A stretch of 64,000 bases of DNA from Calcarisporiella thermophila CBS 279.70. Its lineage: Eukaryota > Calcarisporiellomycota. The notes below the pieces were generated by a model, which saw only the letters and a list, made by a program, of their open reading frames with translations, had not been told where the DNA came from and made no database searches. Made by a program: the position numbers and the translations under genes. Position 1 is the first letter of the stretch, and each line of letters starts with the position of its first letter. The DNA lies in assembly GCF_041956535.1 (NCBI RefSeq), contig NW_027192198.1, positions 566,714-630,713 of the forward strand, written 5' to 3'. This document shows, in pieces, positions 22,936 to 35,222 of this stretch.

Positions 22936-23857
22936 CTTTCATCGGTTCTATTTATACATGATATATCCTATATTTGTGTGTATAGTTTCTCGCTCTTGGA
23001 TGTATGATATATAAATATACATATATATATATTTATTTATTTCTGTTATGACTGGAGAGTGTTATTTATCAATATTAATTAGCCATATAGCATTTAAAAG
23101 CTGTAATAAAGTGGATTTGATCGAATCAATTGCTCTCAGACATGGGGCGGGGAAATTGACGGCGGCGCTAATGTCTTTCCGCTTGGTCCAGCAGTGTTTC
23201 TAGCCTCGCTACAAGTACACAAAGGAAAAACTAGTCGCTAAGGCATAGGAGAAAATCAACCACTCTTATGTAGTATATCTCAAGCAGCGAAAGAATCGCC
23301 CGCCTCGTTGGCTTTTAATTTTTATTGGCCTTCTTATTCGATGTTCTAGTATCTCGTCTGTTTGTGGCAGGATGGAGATGGCAAATAAGGACATTAGGTT
23401 GGGTTAGGTATTTTGCTGCGGGAAATGTTGCCGCCTTTTTTCATCCAGTGGGGAAAAGTCCCAAGTCAAAGCGACAGCAGTCTTTAAATGTAGCTGATTC
23501 TTACCATTGATTTTGTTTTACATCCCCAGGTTGTCTATCCTAATTCGCTATTTCTTCTATTTTTTTCTCCTTTTTTAATTAAGAATGCAATTCAGCATTG
23601 CTGCAGAGCATTTTTTTTTATCCTATCTCTAGCTATATTTATCGCCTTTTCATTTGCAAACTGGAATTTTTAAGGCAAGTCATGTGTGAGAATTGCTCGA
23701 CCCATTGATGCAATTTGCTGTTCAATCTGATCCTTTAAAGCGAATCCATTGGTCTAATGCATTTTGTTTGCATGCTTGAAATCTACAGGAGAGGTGTTCC
23801 GATCCCAGGGATTCTTTTGTATATTTTGCATTTATCTGTCGTCTTCTTTCTACGAAG
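22936..23857. other. intergenic, RIM15 promoter
   Basis: Begins with AT-repeats (about 23008-23043), then mixed sequence with T-rich stretches before the kinase start. Open frames here look like chance. Confidence 0.5.
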
Positions 23858-26800
23858 ATGAGAAAGTGGAAACGTGATCCATGTACTTCAAAATCTTCAC
23901 TCCAGCAGGACATTTCCCACAACACTGAAAATCAAGCAAGTACCAATGTGCAGCCATTGATTGCTCCAGATCATGAACCATCTCCCTCTACCCAGCATCC
24001 AGCATTCACGCCCTCAACCCCTGTCCGAATCCCATCAGAAAAGGTGCTTATGGGTGGACGGCCTCGCTCCGGATCGAACGAGAGCTGCCCAGAGAAGGCC
24101 GGATCATCGCGACAGAAAAAGAAGAAAAAGCGGCGCTCTTCTCCCTTGTTTGAGGCACACTCTCAACACAATGGCCCAGCCTTCCATACAATGGGCCCAT
24201 ATACACCTCCACCGCACTTTTCCGCTGCAAATGCGCATCCGTCAACCATCGACATGCCGCCGGGGAGTGCCGAGGAGGGCAGAATGCCCAATCCTCCCAG
24301 CCAATCTGGAAATATTGGGCAAGCCTCCACTGAGCTGCCCAGTGGCAAAGAGGGTGGTACTGTATTTGCAGCTGCACTCCCTGGATCTCCACTAGATACT
24401 GCTTACGGTGAACCTGTGAAGCAGCGACGGCCGCACCGCTCTGATAAAGAAAGCAGATACGACCCATTTTCGGATACTTCTGCTCTCCCGTTGAAAGAGT
24501 CACAATCCTCTTCCGTTTCCCCTACTGAGTCACCCAAAGTGAAGAGTGTGCCTATCCCGCACCCTCTCCTGATCAGTCGGACCGGCCGATCCTCATTTTC
24601 TTTGAGCGATGATGTGGGCGACGCTAGTTCTTTGCTCTCTACCGAACACTCCTCACTGCCCGGCTCATCAAGTTATCAATACAGTGGTTCGGCAGAGAGC
24701 TATGGACGCGCTCCGGCGCTTATGCGCCGGAACACGTCTGTTCTGTGTGAATACGGTAGTAGCCCCAGCAGCGAGTTGGATGCCTCGCCCCGGTCCATCA
24801 ATATACCCGGGAGCGGTGGCAAATTTTTGGTGAAATCGCGTCGTACTTCGTGGATAGATGCGAGCGCGCGCCCCGAGGCAGGCATGAATGCTATGTCTGG
24901 GATACACGGTGGGGGTAGCTCACCTTGTTCACCGAGCCAAATAAACGCACGTGGAATGCATCGCCAAAGGAGATCCTCCATGGCTGAAGGTATTTTGAAT
25001 ATCAGAAACCCGACCTTTGCTCCAGCCATGTCTTCTCTCTCGACTCTCTCTTCGGGCGCGGGAGAGGACACGCCGACTTCCACCCCTCCACACCACCAGC
25101 GAAGCATCTCGTATTTTGGAGATACAAAGTCATCCGGCTTCTATGACTGGGGCTTTGTCTCGAAACCCCGCCCCCCACAACCCCTTGCTTCCACTTCATC
25201 CTCAGCCGTCGCTCTGCCACCTAAGCTCGGTGACAACGAAGCTTGCAGGTCGTCAGAAGATGCAAAAATGTCCGACTTTGGAAGTATTGAGGCTGGCTCT
25301 TCTAAATCTAAATCCGATAGCGACTCTACCGGTTCCAAATCCCCCTTGTACGCAAGTCCAATCCCAAATGTCACCCCAGCAATGGCTCCGTTCCGAACCC
25401 CTTTACGCTCATCGGTATACAATGATGGGAACATGTCGGATGTTGAAGATTTGGAGGGGACGACACGGCATACCCCATCCAGCATCAATCCCGTTTCAAT
25501 TTCGCGTACATCTGCTTCGTCCAAACCCGCGCCTGGATTTTTGTCGCTTCGTCCCTCTAGCCCGCTTGCTGCCCCGCCGATTAATCGTCCCGAAATGGAG
25601 GGTGACCTGGCTAAATTGAAGCGACACATTCCAGGGATGCTCTCACTCGCTAGACCACCTTTTCCTCCACCTACTCTTGATTCTTCACCAATGGAAAGGC
25701 ACCATCGACGTGCTCGCTCTTGTATTTATAATTTGAGACAAGAGGATAGTACTGGGCATGATTCCGCCAATTACGGGGATAAACCTCGACCAACCGGGCG
25801 TTCTTCTCAGGCAACCCATACATCCGTTGAGCGTCGAGCGCAACGCCGACTTTTTGGAGATGAGCCTGGAAACTCTTTGCCTTCGCATGCACGTGTTGGA
25901 GCCAATGCAGAGCCGTTATATTCTCAGAGCGAAGAGCAGAATTGTATTTCCATCCCTGAGGATGTGCAATTCCTATTGGGATCACGGTACATGGAGTTGA
26001 GCAGTTCATCCCCTTTTCTATTGGATACTCAGTCATCTCAGTTCACCGATTTCAAAGCTCTGTCACTTCAAGGTATGCTCTATAATTTATGTGCATTTTT
26101 TTTTCTTGCAATTTAACTCGAGATGCTTTGAACGTCCCCCCCTCCATTATCGATAGACAATCGAACAGAAACCCACGGTGAAAAATATGGAGCAAAGCTG
26201 GAGATAGAAGCAGAAACTTGTGCGCGTACCCTCCTCTGGTCACGCTCCGTCAAACTTATACGATGGCGAGATCGGCTACAGAAAAGAATTGGACATTCTT
26301 TGGAACCGTCAAATTCGATTGCAAACAAGTTGCCGCTTGAGCCTAATTCTGACAAATCATCAGCCGAAGCATTCGTTTGCGAGTTGGATACCATCATGTG
26401 GGTAGATTGGTCGGATTGCTTGAACAATTCCAAAAATCACCGCGAAAAGCGTATTAAAAGAGACGCTCATGTACAATCCGAGGAACATTTCGGCGATGAA
26501 GGTCGAAAGCAAAAGCAAGATGTTGACGAATTCCCTGAGCACGTGATGCATTGGTGGGCCGAAGTGAGAGAAAAATATAAAAAACTGTGGATGTTTTTCG
26601 CAGGAAATCTACCCGGAGAGGGGAGTATACAGCCACGCATCTTACCTAATTTCATGAAAGGCTCTGTACCCGACATGGCTTCTACCGAGATTATGGGCGC
26701 AGTTATGCAGGGAGAGCAAGAAACCAACATCAATCTCTCTCAGGGGCTGCGAAGACGACTATCGCAAAACTGGCGACCTCAGCTGACCCTCGACTTCAGT

Positions 26801-29800
26801 CATTTACCCCCGCCTAGTTCTCCACTTGCACCGCCATTGCATCGAACATTTTCTTATACGCCTTCCAGTGCATCAGCTTCAAACCGCGGAGCTTTTTCAC
26901 ACGCGAAAACGACATCCATTACCACCGGGACTGCTCTCCAGGACTCTGTGGCGAGAACCGAGCGTACCATTCGTGAGCGGCTGGAGCAAGCAAAAAATGT
27001 TTGTGACAATGAATTGCGTCGGGCTATTGATGGCCTCAATGAATATGTAGAGAAGGGACTGCAGTACGTTGAGGATGCGGAAGATGCGTTGAGACACGAC
27101 GAATCACACTCAGAAAATGACGAGGAAGAGGAGGAGAGAGAGGACGAAGAGGTGGGCGAAAGCATTTTCCAAGATCCCACAGAATATCCCGATGATTTCC
27201 GAGGCGTATCAATGCGGTTAGATCCACCCATAGCACCATCTCCTGCCGTTACCACTCCTGCTCTGCCAGCTCAGCACTCCCAACATCCTTTGCAATATTC
27301 AACACATGAGCATAGCACTATTTACAATCCAAAACCTTCGCCCCGATCCGCGTCCCTCGCCCATACACAAGAGACAAGAGTGACCGGCAATGAGCAATCG
27401 AACTTGAATACAATCAATAGTATACCCGTTGCCTTTTGGTCACCTAGTTCTCGGAATCAAACAGCCACTTCTTCCGCTCGCACATCACCCCGCTACACTA
27501 GCCGTTCCAATTCACTTGTCGCTATGGTTGCGGAAGATTCATATTTGCCCACCCCGTTTATTCTGACACTTCAGGACCTTATTTCAGTCGCGCAGGATGT
27601 CATCGATACTTCGCTCTCATCCTTTCTCGCCAATCCTAGTGCATGTATCCAAGCCGTACACCAAATACAGACATTAAGTGCGCGATGGGACACAAATCCG
27701 GACTGGCCGTGCAGGAGATGGTGTGTGCGTATGCTCCTGGGCGTTGCTGCCCTCAGTCGGGTGTTGGAGTGGTGGGAGGCAGAGTGTTCATTCTGGTCAG
27801 CATGGGATGAGCCAGAGAGTTTCAACCTTGAGGAGCAGGTGGAGGGTGATGGCGGAATGAAGGGGCCAGCATATATGAAGTCGCCCTCCATTGCGGATAG
27901 CCCTATGGACGTATCCTCACCTGCTCGGCCACTTAGCGATTTGCCCGACTCGGGTATTCAGAGTGATATGTTTATCCATCGACGGTCATCGATTGTGCCG
28001 AACGATGCCATGGATATATCACCTGCTCTGACTCCGAAGTTGAGCCCTGTGGTGGTTGCTGGAGATGCTTCAAACATTGAACCAATCGCTGTTGAAGAGG
28101 GTTCAGTGACTGAAGACGACAGCCAACAATTGCAACTAGCAGTGGGGCAAGCACAAGGGTTGAATGTTCTAATGGAGTTGAGCCTTGGAGATGTTCGGGT
28201 GAAGTATTTAAGTCCCACTTGGACAGACGTCGTGGGGTAAATATTTAATCGTTGAATTGCATGTTTGTATTTGTTGTTTAGCTTAATTACTTTTGATCTA
28301 TAGCTCTAATCCTCAAGATCTGTTGAATTTACCCATTAATCATGTCCTCTCGGAGGAGGATCAAGGTACATTTGAAGTGGCGACTCGGAGCTTGATAGAG
28401 GACGATTCGAGGACCCTTGAGCTACGATTTAAGTTAACGCGGGACAATGGTGAGGAATTGGAGATGGAAGGCAAAGGTATGTTAGTATATGATCGGATAA
28501 GCGGTAACCCCAGTCACACGATGTGGGTGATAAAACCGTGTGCAGCATCGGCGCAAATAAGGCAGTGGAGAGAGAGCACGATATCGGGTGTCGACTCGAA
28601 CATTGAGGCGGGTAATGCGCCCGATGAAGATATCTCAATGACTATGTCCGAACCTGCTCCTCCAGCCCCGGAGTTTATCCCACCGCTTCATATGCTCCCT
28701 CCTGTTCTTTGTAATATTTGTGAGCGTCATGTGCCGCCTCTATTCTTTGAACGACATTCAGAAATGTGTTCGATGGTTCACCGCGCCGAATCGGATGTAC
28801 AGTTTTGCAATGACAGTTTACGGGATTTGCGGAAACAGCTTGAGGATTTACTTAAAGAATGCACCGGTACTAATGACCGAGATCAAGGCGATGCAAGTGA
28901 GAGAGGCGTAGATGAAGGCGCTGGCGAAGCTGAAATGGAGGGCCTGTTGGGCTCCTTGTTGCGCGTAAAGAATCGGGAGCAGGTTGCAGCTTTTCTACGC
29001 GAGATAATCAATCTACTTGAAAATGCCCTAACAATTTCAACCCCGGGAGCTTATGCATCCTCTTCGGAGCACGAGGATGAGTCTTCTCATCCGTACGCCT
29101 CGAACAAACAGCTCAAAATACCCGTTCTCCACTCGCCCACTTCAGAAACAAAGATCATTCAGATCATTCACTGGAGCCCAATGACACAGCCTCCCGATTC
29201 CCCCGAGGCCACACAGCTGCTAGAAGAGACCCGCACACTAGCTCAGGCCAAAGTGGATGCGGTTCGACGAATGCGTGACACAGTGGAAATGTCTGAGAAG
29301 GTACGGTGCGAGTGGCAACAGCGGGAACATCTGCCCACCTTCATTGAGGACACACGGACCTATATGGGTCATGATGCAGTTGTGGGTAATAATCCAAATG
29401 AGCTCAAGGCTCCACACACTGACCATACGTTGCGCTCAGATTCCGGCAGTGGGACACGCAGAAGAGCGAGCGAGGTTTCCATTTCAAATTCGAAGCCGGA
29501 ACAAACTTCGCAACCATCGGCCAGGCGTCTTTCGTTGCCTAAGGATAAACCCTCTTCCGACAGCAAGCTGCACAATAAGAAGCCACATAACCTGCATGTG
29601 AACATCTCGACTCCCACAATGGAGTTTGCAGAGGTTATCAACACACCAATCGACTTACCAATGATGCGCCCACGACTCCTACACCGCCCAAGCACCATCT
29701 CAGAAGAGGACGTAACACAGAGTGATCGAGGAAGCAGTCCTCTGAACACGGGAGCAGCACGAAATAGCCCATGGAGTTCCCCGCGCGCGATTCCCTCTGC

Positions 29801-32563
29801 CGCCCCTACTTCCCGGCCAACACCCCCCAGCATTAAAGACTTCGAAATCATCAAGCCTATCAGTAAAGGTGCTTTTGGTTCCGTATACCTGTCGAAGAAA
29901 CGGTCGACGGGCGAGTACTATGCGATCAAAGTGCTCAAGAAAGCTGATATGATTGCCAAGAATCAAGTGACGAACGTGAAGGCAGAGCGCATTATTCTGA
30001 TGACCCAGAACGATTCGCCGTTTGTCGTCAAACTCTACTTCACATTTCAAAGTAAGGACTACCTCTACCTCGTGATGGAATACCTTAACGGTGGTGACTG
30101 CGCTGCCCTATTGAAGGCTATCGGGTGTTTAAGCGAAGCATGGGCACGTAATTACTTGGCAGAAGTGGTGTTGGGATTGGAGTTTTTGCACAACCGTGGC
30201 ATTATTCACCGGTAATACTATCTCTAGCCGTGATTAGATGCATTTTTCTTGTTTACTAACGTGATAATGCATTCTGACTATAGTGATTTGAAACCCGATA
30301 ATTTACTCATAGATCAGAATGGCCATCTCAAGCTCACCGACTTCGGTTTATCCCGAATTGGATTCCTAGGGCGCCGTGGTCGAGGCGATCTTGCTCCCCT
30401 TCACACGTCAAGTCGGGATAACACGAGATCCGGTTCTCCTGCCCCTTCCTCAGGAACTTCCGCTCCGACTTCACTAGTTGGCACTCCTCCAATGACGCCC
30501 GCCGACCACTCATATTTTTCTCTCCGATTAATGAACGAGCGTCGTGACTCAAACGGTAGCGCCTCGTCTGCCGAGGATAGCCTTACAATGACGGCATGGC
30601 AAAATAGCCCATTGGATACCTTTACGAACCCCTTCCAACTCTCACCTGCTCAACCATCCACTTCTAGCGGCGCTTATGGGTCCTTTGATGAGCGTTTGGG
30701 CGGACTTGGTTGCTCATTACCTTCCAATAATGGCATCTCGCACCCACCTCCCAGTGGCTATGCCCCAAATCCTCCTAGTCTATTGACCCCTGGTTTCTTA
30801 TTCCGCGAGAATAGTCGCAAGAAAAATAAGACCTGCGCTGGCACTCCAGATTATCTTGCACCGGAGAGTATTTTGGGAACAGGACAAGACGCTATGGTTG
30901 ATTGGGTAGGTTAAATCTACTTTTTAATTCTCCAATAATACAGTTTAATTTAATTGAATACTTGCATTCGTCGCTTCTCCCTTCCTCCTCTCGATTTCCT
31001 CTTCCTCGTAATCATACTGAACAGTGGGCTTTGGGAGTCGTTTGCTATGAGTTTCTCTATGGAGTTCCACCTTTTCATGCGGATAAACCCGAAAGCGTTT
31101 TCGAGAACATCCTTTCTCGAAATATCGACTGGCTCGAGGACGAAATGAATATATCGAGTGTGGCGCGTGATTTTATGGAGCGGCTTCTCTGCCCCGACCC
31201 AGCGCGACGATTGGGAGCAAACGGGGCGGAAGAAGTTAAATCGCATCCATTCTTCAAGGGCGTGCAATGGGACGCATTGCTTACCGAGACGCCATCATTT
31301 GTGCCGCATACCGAAAACGTCGAAGATACTACCTATTTCGACTCAAGGGGGGCCGAGATCGAGAAAGGGGTGTCTAGCTCTTTGGCTACTTTGCCTCCCT
31401 TGTCTTCCGCGAAAGCAGACCAGAAGCTTCCTCTAGAGAATGAGGAAATTCGCCAGGCAATTGAAATGATTCAGAACAAAAGCGAGTCCAAGGACAATGC
31501 TTCCCACACTTCTTCTTTGTTAGCAACGGAGGAGAGATCAAGGCGAGCACGACCCAAGTCTATGGGACCTGGTGAGCTCACTAAGGAGGACGATTTTGGA
31601 TCATTTATGTATAAGAATCTCCACTTGTTGGAGCGAGCAAATCATGAGCTCATCCAAAAGATTCGGACCGAATTGGTGATGGCTGGTGGCGGACGTGAAG
31701 ATCTGTGGCGGCGAACCCTAGTTGGGCGAACACGTGTGAACACAGTGTCTGACATGCCGGTCCGAAGCGCATTCAATGGCGCGCAATCGCCAGGTTCTCC
31801 GCAACCACTGGCTCCATCGCCTGCATCAAACTCGAGTTCCTCAAGTGCTCCGGCAGCAATGGAGCCAACACTCTCTATGTCACCAGTTACATTTAATTCC
31901 AGGAAGAAGTCGGCCGATTCTCTCGCGCGCCAGCTCGCTAAAGGCTCCATTCAGCAACCAGATTCAAGTTCGGCAATACCTGTTCGTTTACGTGCTTGTT
32001 CTCTCGGAGGCGTCGATCGTTCTTCCCTTCGTAATGAGATTATGAACCGCTCAAAGGCCCGCCAACACCGTTCAAGCTATGATGACGAATCTATCCTCAA
32101 ACCACAGGACATAACGATGAACTCTAAACAGGCGAGCTTGCGCCGTGCTGCCACCATGGCGAAACGAACAAATAAACGCCCTCTTGACTGCCTAGTCGCG
32201 GATGACAATCCGATAAGCTGCAAGATTATGGAAACCATCCTTGGTAAGCTGGGGTGTCGCTGTGTTGTGGTACGGAATGGAGCAGAGGCGATCCGGTGTT
32301 CAATGGGTGATGTTAAATTTGATATCATTTTCATGGACATCCGAATGCCGATAATTGATGGCGAAACAGCGTCGCGCATGATAAAGTCCACGAATAACAC
32401 CAACCGAACCACCCCCATTGTGGCGGTGACTGCCTACGAGCAGAATGAAAGGATCGCACGAGCCTTTGAGGATATACTTTTGAAGCCTGTGACGCGGCAG
32501 GACATTTTGCAGCGCCTAAAATACTACTGCTTCTACAGGGGACAGGGCGAGGAGGCGAAATAG
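23858..32563 (+). CDS. RIM15: Rim15/Greatwall-family kinase with PAS, zinc-finger and receiver domains
   Basis: AGC-type kinase that controls entry into quiescence and stress programmes downstream of TOR/PKA. Five exons (introns near 26073-26156, 28237-28303, 30212-30283, 30906-31024) give 2,787 residues. The first ~1,400 are mostly Ser/Pro-rich disordered sequence. A PAS domain lies at about 1,415-1,510 (VKYLSPTWTDVVGSNPQDLL). A Cys/His finger (CNICERHVPPLFFERHSEMC) is near 1,570. The kinase starts near 1,945 (DFEIIKPISKGAFGSVYLSK, YAIKVLKK, IIHRDLKPDN, DFGLSR). Its activation segment has a ~150-residue insert before CAGTPDYLAPE, the Greatwall hallmark. An AGC tail follows (DTTYFDSRG). The C-terminal receiver domain (~2,665-2,780) keeps the acidic pair ADDN, phospho-acceptor Asp in IIFMDIRMP and Lys in LLKPV. 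It is much longer than yeast Rim15 (about 1,770). Confidence 0.93.
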
Positions 32564-32987
32564 CGTCTTTCAGAGTTGAACGGTCGAAACCAGGATTTCC
32601 ACGCTCTAATCTTTTAATTAATTCTCAACTATTTTTTCCTTTTCAATTTTTATTATTTAGATTTTACGCACACATATATTTCTTATTTTTTTTTTAATGT
32701 TCTTTTATTTTTCTCTGGAAATACCTTGTAAAAATAGTATCCAGTGTTATTTTCTGTTTTGTGACTAGAGACATTGAATGTCTCCTTTTTTGACTATATC
32801 TTTTCTGGCAGCTAATATTATTTAGCATTTTCGATGCTCATATGGGCGGGCTAAAACAAATTTTCCTTCTGCTGACTATAATAAATATATATATTAATTT
32901 CGCAATTCTATAGGTGAATTGAGCATTTTGTTGAAGATAATATACACTGCAAAGAAGTAATAGAACATTTGAAAGACAAGCCTAATT
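32564..32987. other. convergent 3' flanks
   Basis: T-rich 3' region between the kinase and the histone-fold gene; no feature beyond poly-T runs. Confidence 0.5.
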
Positions 32988-33604
32988 TCAATCGACCATC
33001 ATCTCCTGCTTCTCTCCCTCCTCCCCCTCCTCCTCTCCCTCTTCTCCCTCTTCCTCCTTGGCCTCTTTTTGGCGCATAAGAGCCTTTCTCAACGGGATGG
33101 TTTTTGGAATCACATCTATAGTACAAATTTAAGTAAAGCAGCCACAAAGTAATGTATATTTTTCGGTTTTACCAGAGAGAAATTCAAGTTGGTCTATTTT
33201 GCTGACGGCATTGGCTATTTCGACAGATATATAAATGAAGGATTTGAATTTTGAATCGATACTATCAAATGTTTTCATATATTACCTAAATCTTTATACT
33301 GGATAGTTTTCCTCTTGTCTGCAACTGCATAGTTAACCGCATTGTTAGCGAAGAATTCAATGAATAACTCCTACCCAATGCAATTATCATATAGAATCAA
33401 ATTAGAATATGATTTTGTGGTCATGAACATTGTCGATTATCCAGCTCGAAAGAAAAGAGGGCAATCGATCCAGAATAATTTTACCGTTGCAATAGAAATC
33501 AAAAAAACCGCCTCATTACTACAGAGACCGACGTCTTTGTCCTCTTTTATGATGCGTTTTACGCGAGCGAGCGGTAGCTGGGAAGTGCCGGAATGTTTGG
33601 ACAT
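32988..33604 (-). CDS. DPB3: histone-fold subunit, Dpb3/POLE4/CHRAC15 family
   Basis: Small H2A-like histone-fold protein of DNA polymerase epsilon and/or a chromatin-accessibility complex. It is hidden by introns: four exons (33485-33604, 33286-33370, 33173-33214, 32988-33115) join exactly into 124 residues. The fold starts with the family motif QLPLARVKRIIKEDKDVGLC. It continues SNEAVFLISIATELFIEFFA, then KRKTIQYKDLANAV, and ends with FLSDVIPKTIPL, the typical C-terminal histone-fold signature. A Glu/Gly-rich acidic tail of ~25 residues follows the fold. NC2-alpha is a less likely alternative. The gene is divergent from the SNARE gene. Confidence 0.85.
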
Positions 33605-34084
33605 TTAAAATCGTGTTATTTTACTTAATAGTGACAGTCGCGTTCGTGTTAAATTTTTCAATACTAAGCCATCCTAGATATTTTTTAAGGGATCAGAGCT
33701 CTGCAAGTTAAATTTGCCACCACTATCACATGGTTTAGCTATTTATTTTGAAAATTGGCATAGCGCTCTAGTATTCTTTTTTAAATAAATACGCACCATA
33801 TCCTAATAATATATATGTATCACTAATAATTATTATTTTATTCCAAAAACTGCGTAGATGGCATATGCGAAATATTATCTATTATCTATTTTATATCATA
33901 ATACTTGCAAAGCCCTCGAATCGAAACTGATGTTATTTCAGTAAAAATGGTTGAATTTACTATCTCCATTTGACGCTATTCGGGACCAATTTCGATTTTG
34001 CTCGGCCAAGCATTATAAGAATTAAAACCCCTATTAGCTTCCACTCTTATTATTATTTGCTCTCGAATCGAATAAGATATAGAA
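33605..34084. other. shared promoter region of the DPB3-like and SNARE genes
   Basis: 480 nt between divergent start codons, AT-rich; no motif recognised. Confidence 0.5.
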
Positions 34085-34720
34085 ATGTAAGTATGCATTC
34101 TCAATTGTAATATATTTTGTTGTGTTGTTATTTTGATGGAGTACCATGAGAAAGTTGGAGTATTTCGATGTTGATGCTTCTTAATCAATTTTTTCACCAT
34201 TAACATATCCTTTACAGGGCCTCTAAACCTTATGATCCTCATCTCCCAAATTACGAGCCATCGCAGCCCAGTAGTAAAACGCAGCGTGTCCAGGAGCAGG
34301 TTTGTATATCTTCAATATATATACATTTTGTTTAATCTAAACACGTAAAACATCCTGCAAGGTGGCCGAAGTAGTGCAAATTATGCAAAATAATGTGAAT
34401 AAAGTGATGGAGCGCGGCGAGCGACTGGATGATTTGCAAGGGAAAACCGAGGATTTGTCAAATACTGCGTCTCATTTTAGACGCGGAGCTAATCAAGTGC
34501 GAAAGCGTATGTGGTGGAAAGGTGGGTTATGGTTAAATCGTTACATCCTATTATTGACTAAATTTGAATGATAATATTAGACATGAAAATGCGCTTATTA
34601 ATCATTGCGGCCGTCATTATTTTGCTCATTATTATTATCGGTAAGTTGCTTTTGCTGGGATATTCACTCTTCATATACTTACCATTTTTTCCTTTAGTCC
34701 CTATTGTCGTACATAAGTAA
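34085..34720 (+). CDS. SNC1: R-SNARE, VAMP/synaptobrevin (Snc1)
   Basis: v-SNARE on secretory vesicles that drives fusion with the plasma membrane. Five exons give ~108 residues. The start codon is divided: exon 1 supplies A and T (34085-34086), a GTAAGT intron follows (34087-34217), and exon 2 supplies G, reading ATG GCC. An in-frame TAA nine nt upstream of A, and no other Met before the SNARE motif, support this. The SNARE motif (about 27-85) has the zero-layer Arg in [17 protein letters not shown]. It is followed by RKRMWWKDMKMR and a C-terminal Ile/Leu-rich anchor ending VPIVVHK. A short Pro-rich N-terminus is typical. Confidence 0.92.
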
Positions 34721-35222
34721 TTCGCGTTTGAAACATATTAGAGTAATATATATAATATACATAAATCATTATATGTAACCCCTGAGATACCCTGGCAGAA
34801 TCATAACAAACTACTACATCTATGAAATTACATTTAAATATCGAAAGCATAGATAGAGCAGCTCATGTCAAAGCATACAATAATATTGACTTTAGAAAAG
34901 TAAATTATTTATTTTTCCTTAGAGTCAATTTCAACATTTGAAGTAGAACTAAACATACATGGGCGTTAGAACACTCGAAATGATAAAGAGAGAATACATC
35001 AATAGCACACTCTTATTTTCAGCAGTGAAACTCAATAATCTAAAGGCCTGTATTCCATTAACCAAGACTGTAAATAAACCTTACCAACCAATATCGAAAT
35101 AGACTCGATTTAACTGCGTATCAATAAATAGTTAACACAAAAATATGGCAATCAGTTGGCAATTACTATACAGGTTTAAAAAAACAGTGAAGTATGAATA
35201 GGCGAGTATATGTTAACAAGAT
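34721..35222. other. convergent 3' flanks
   Basis: AT-rich 3' region of the SNARE and transporter genes; nothing recognised. Confidence 0.5.

Noticed and set aside
32908-33147. Gly/Arg-rich minus-strand frame
   Set aside because: Shifted reading of the Glu-rich tail exon of the Dpb3-like gene.
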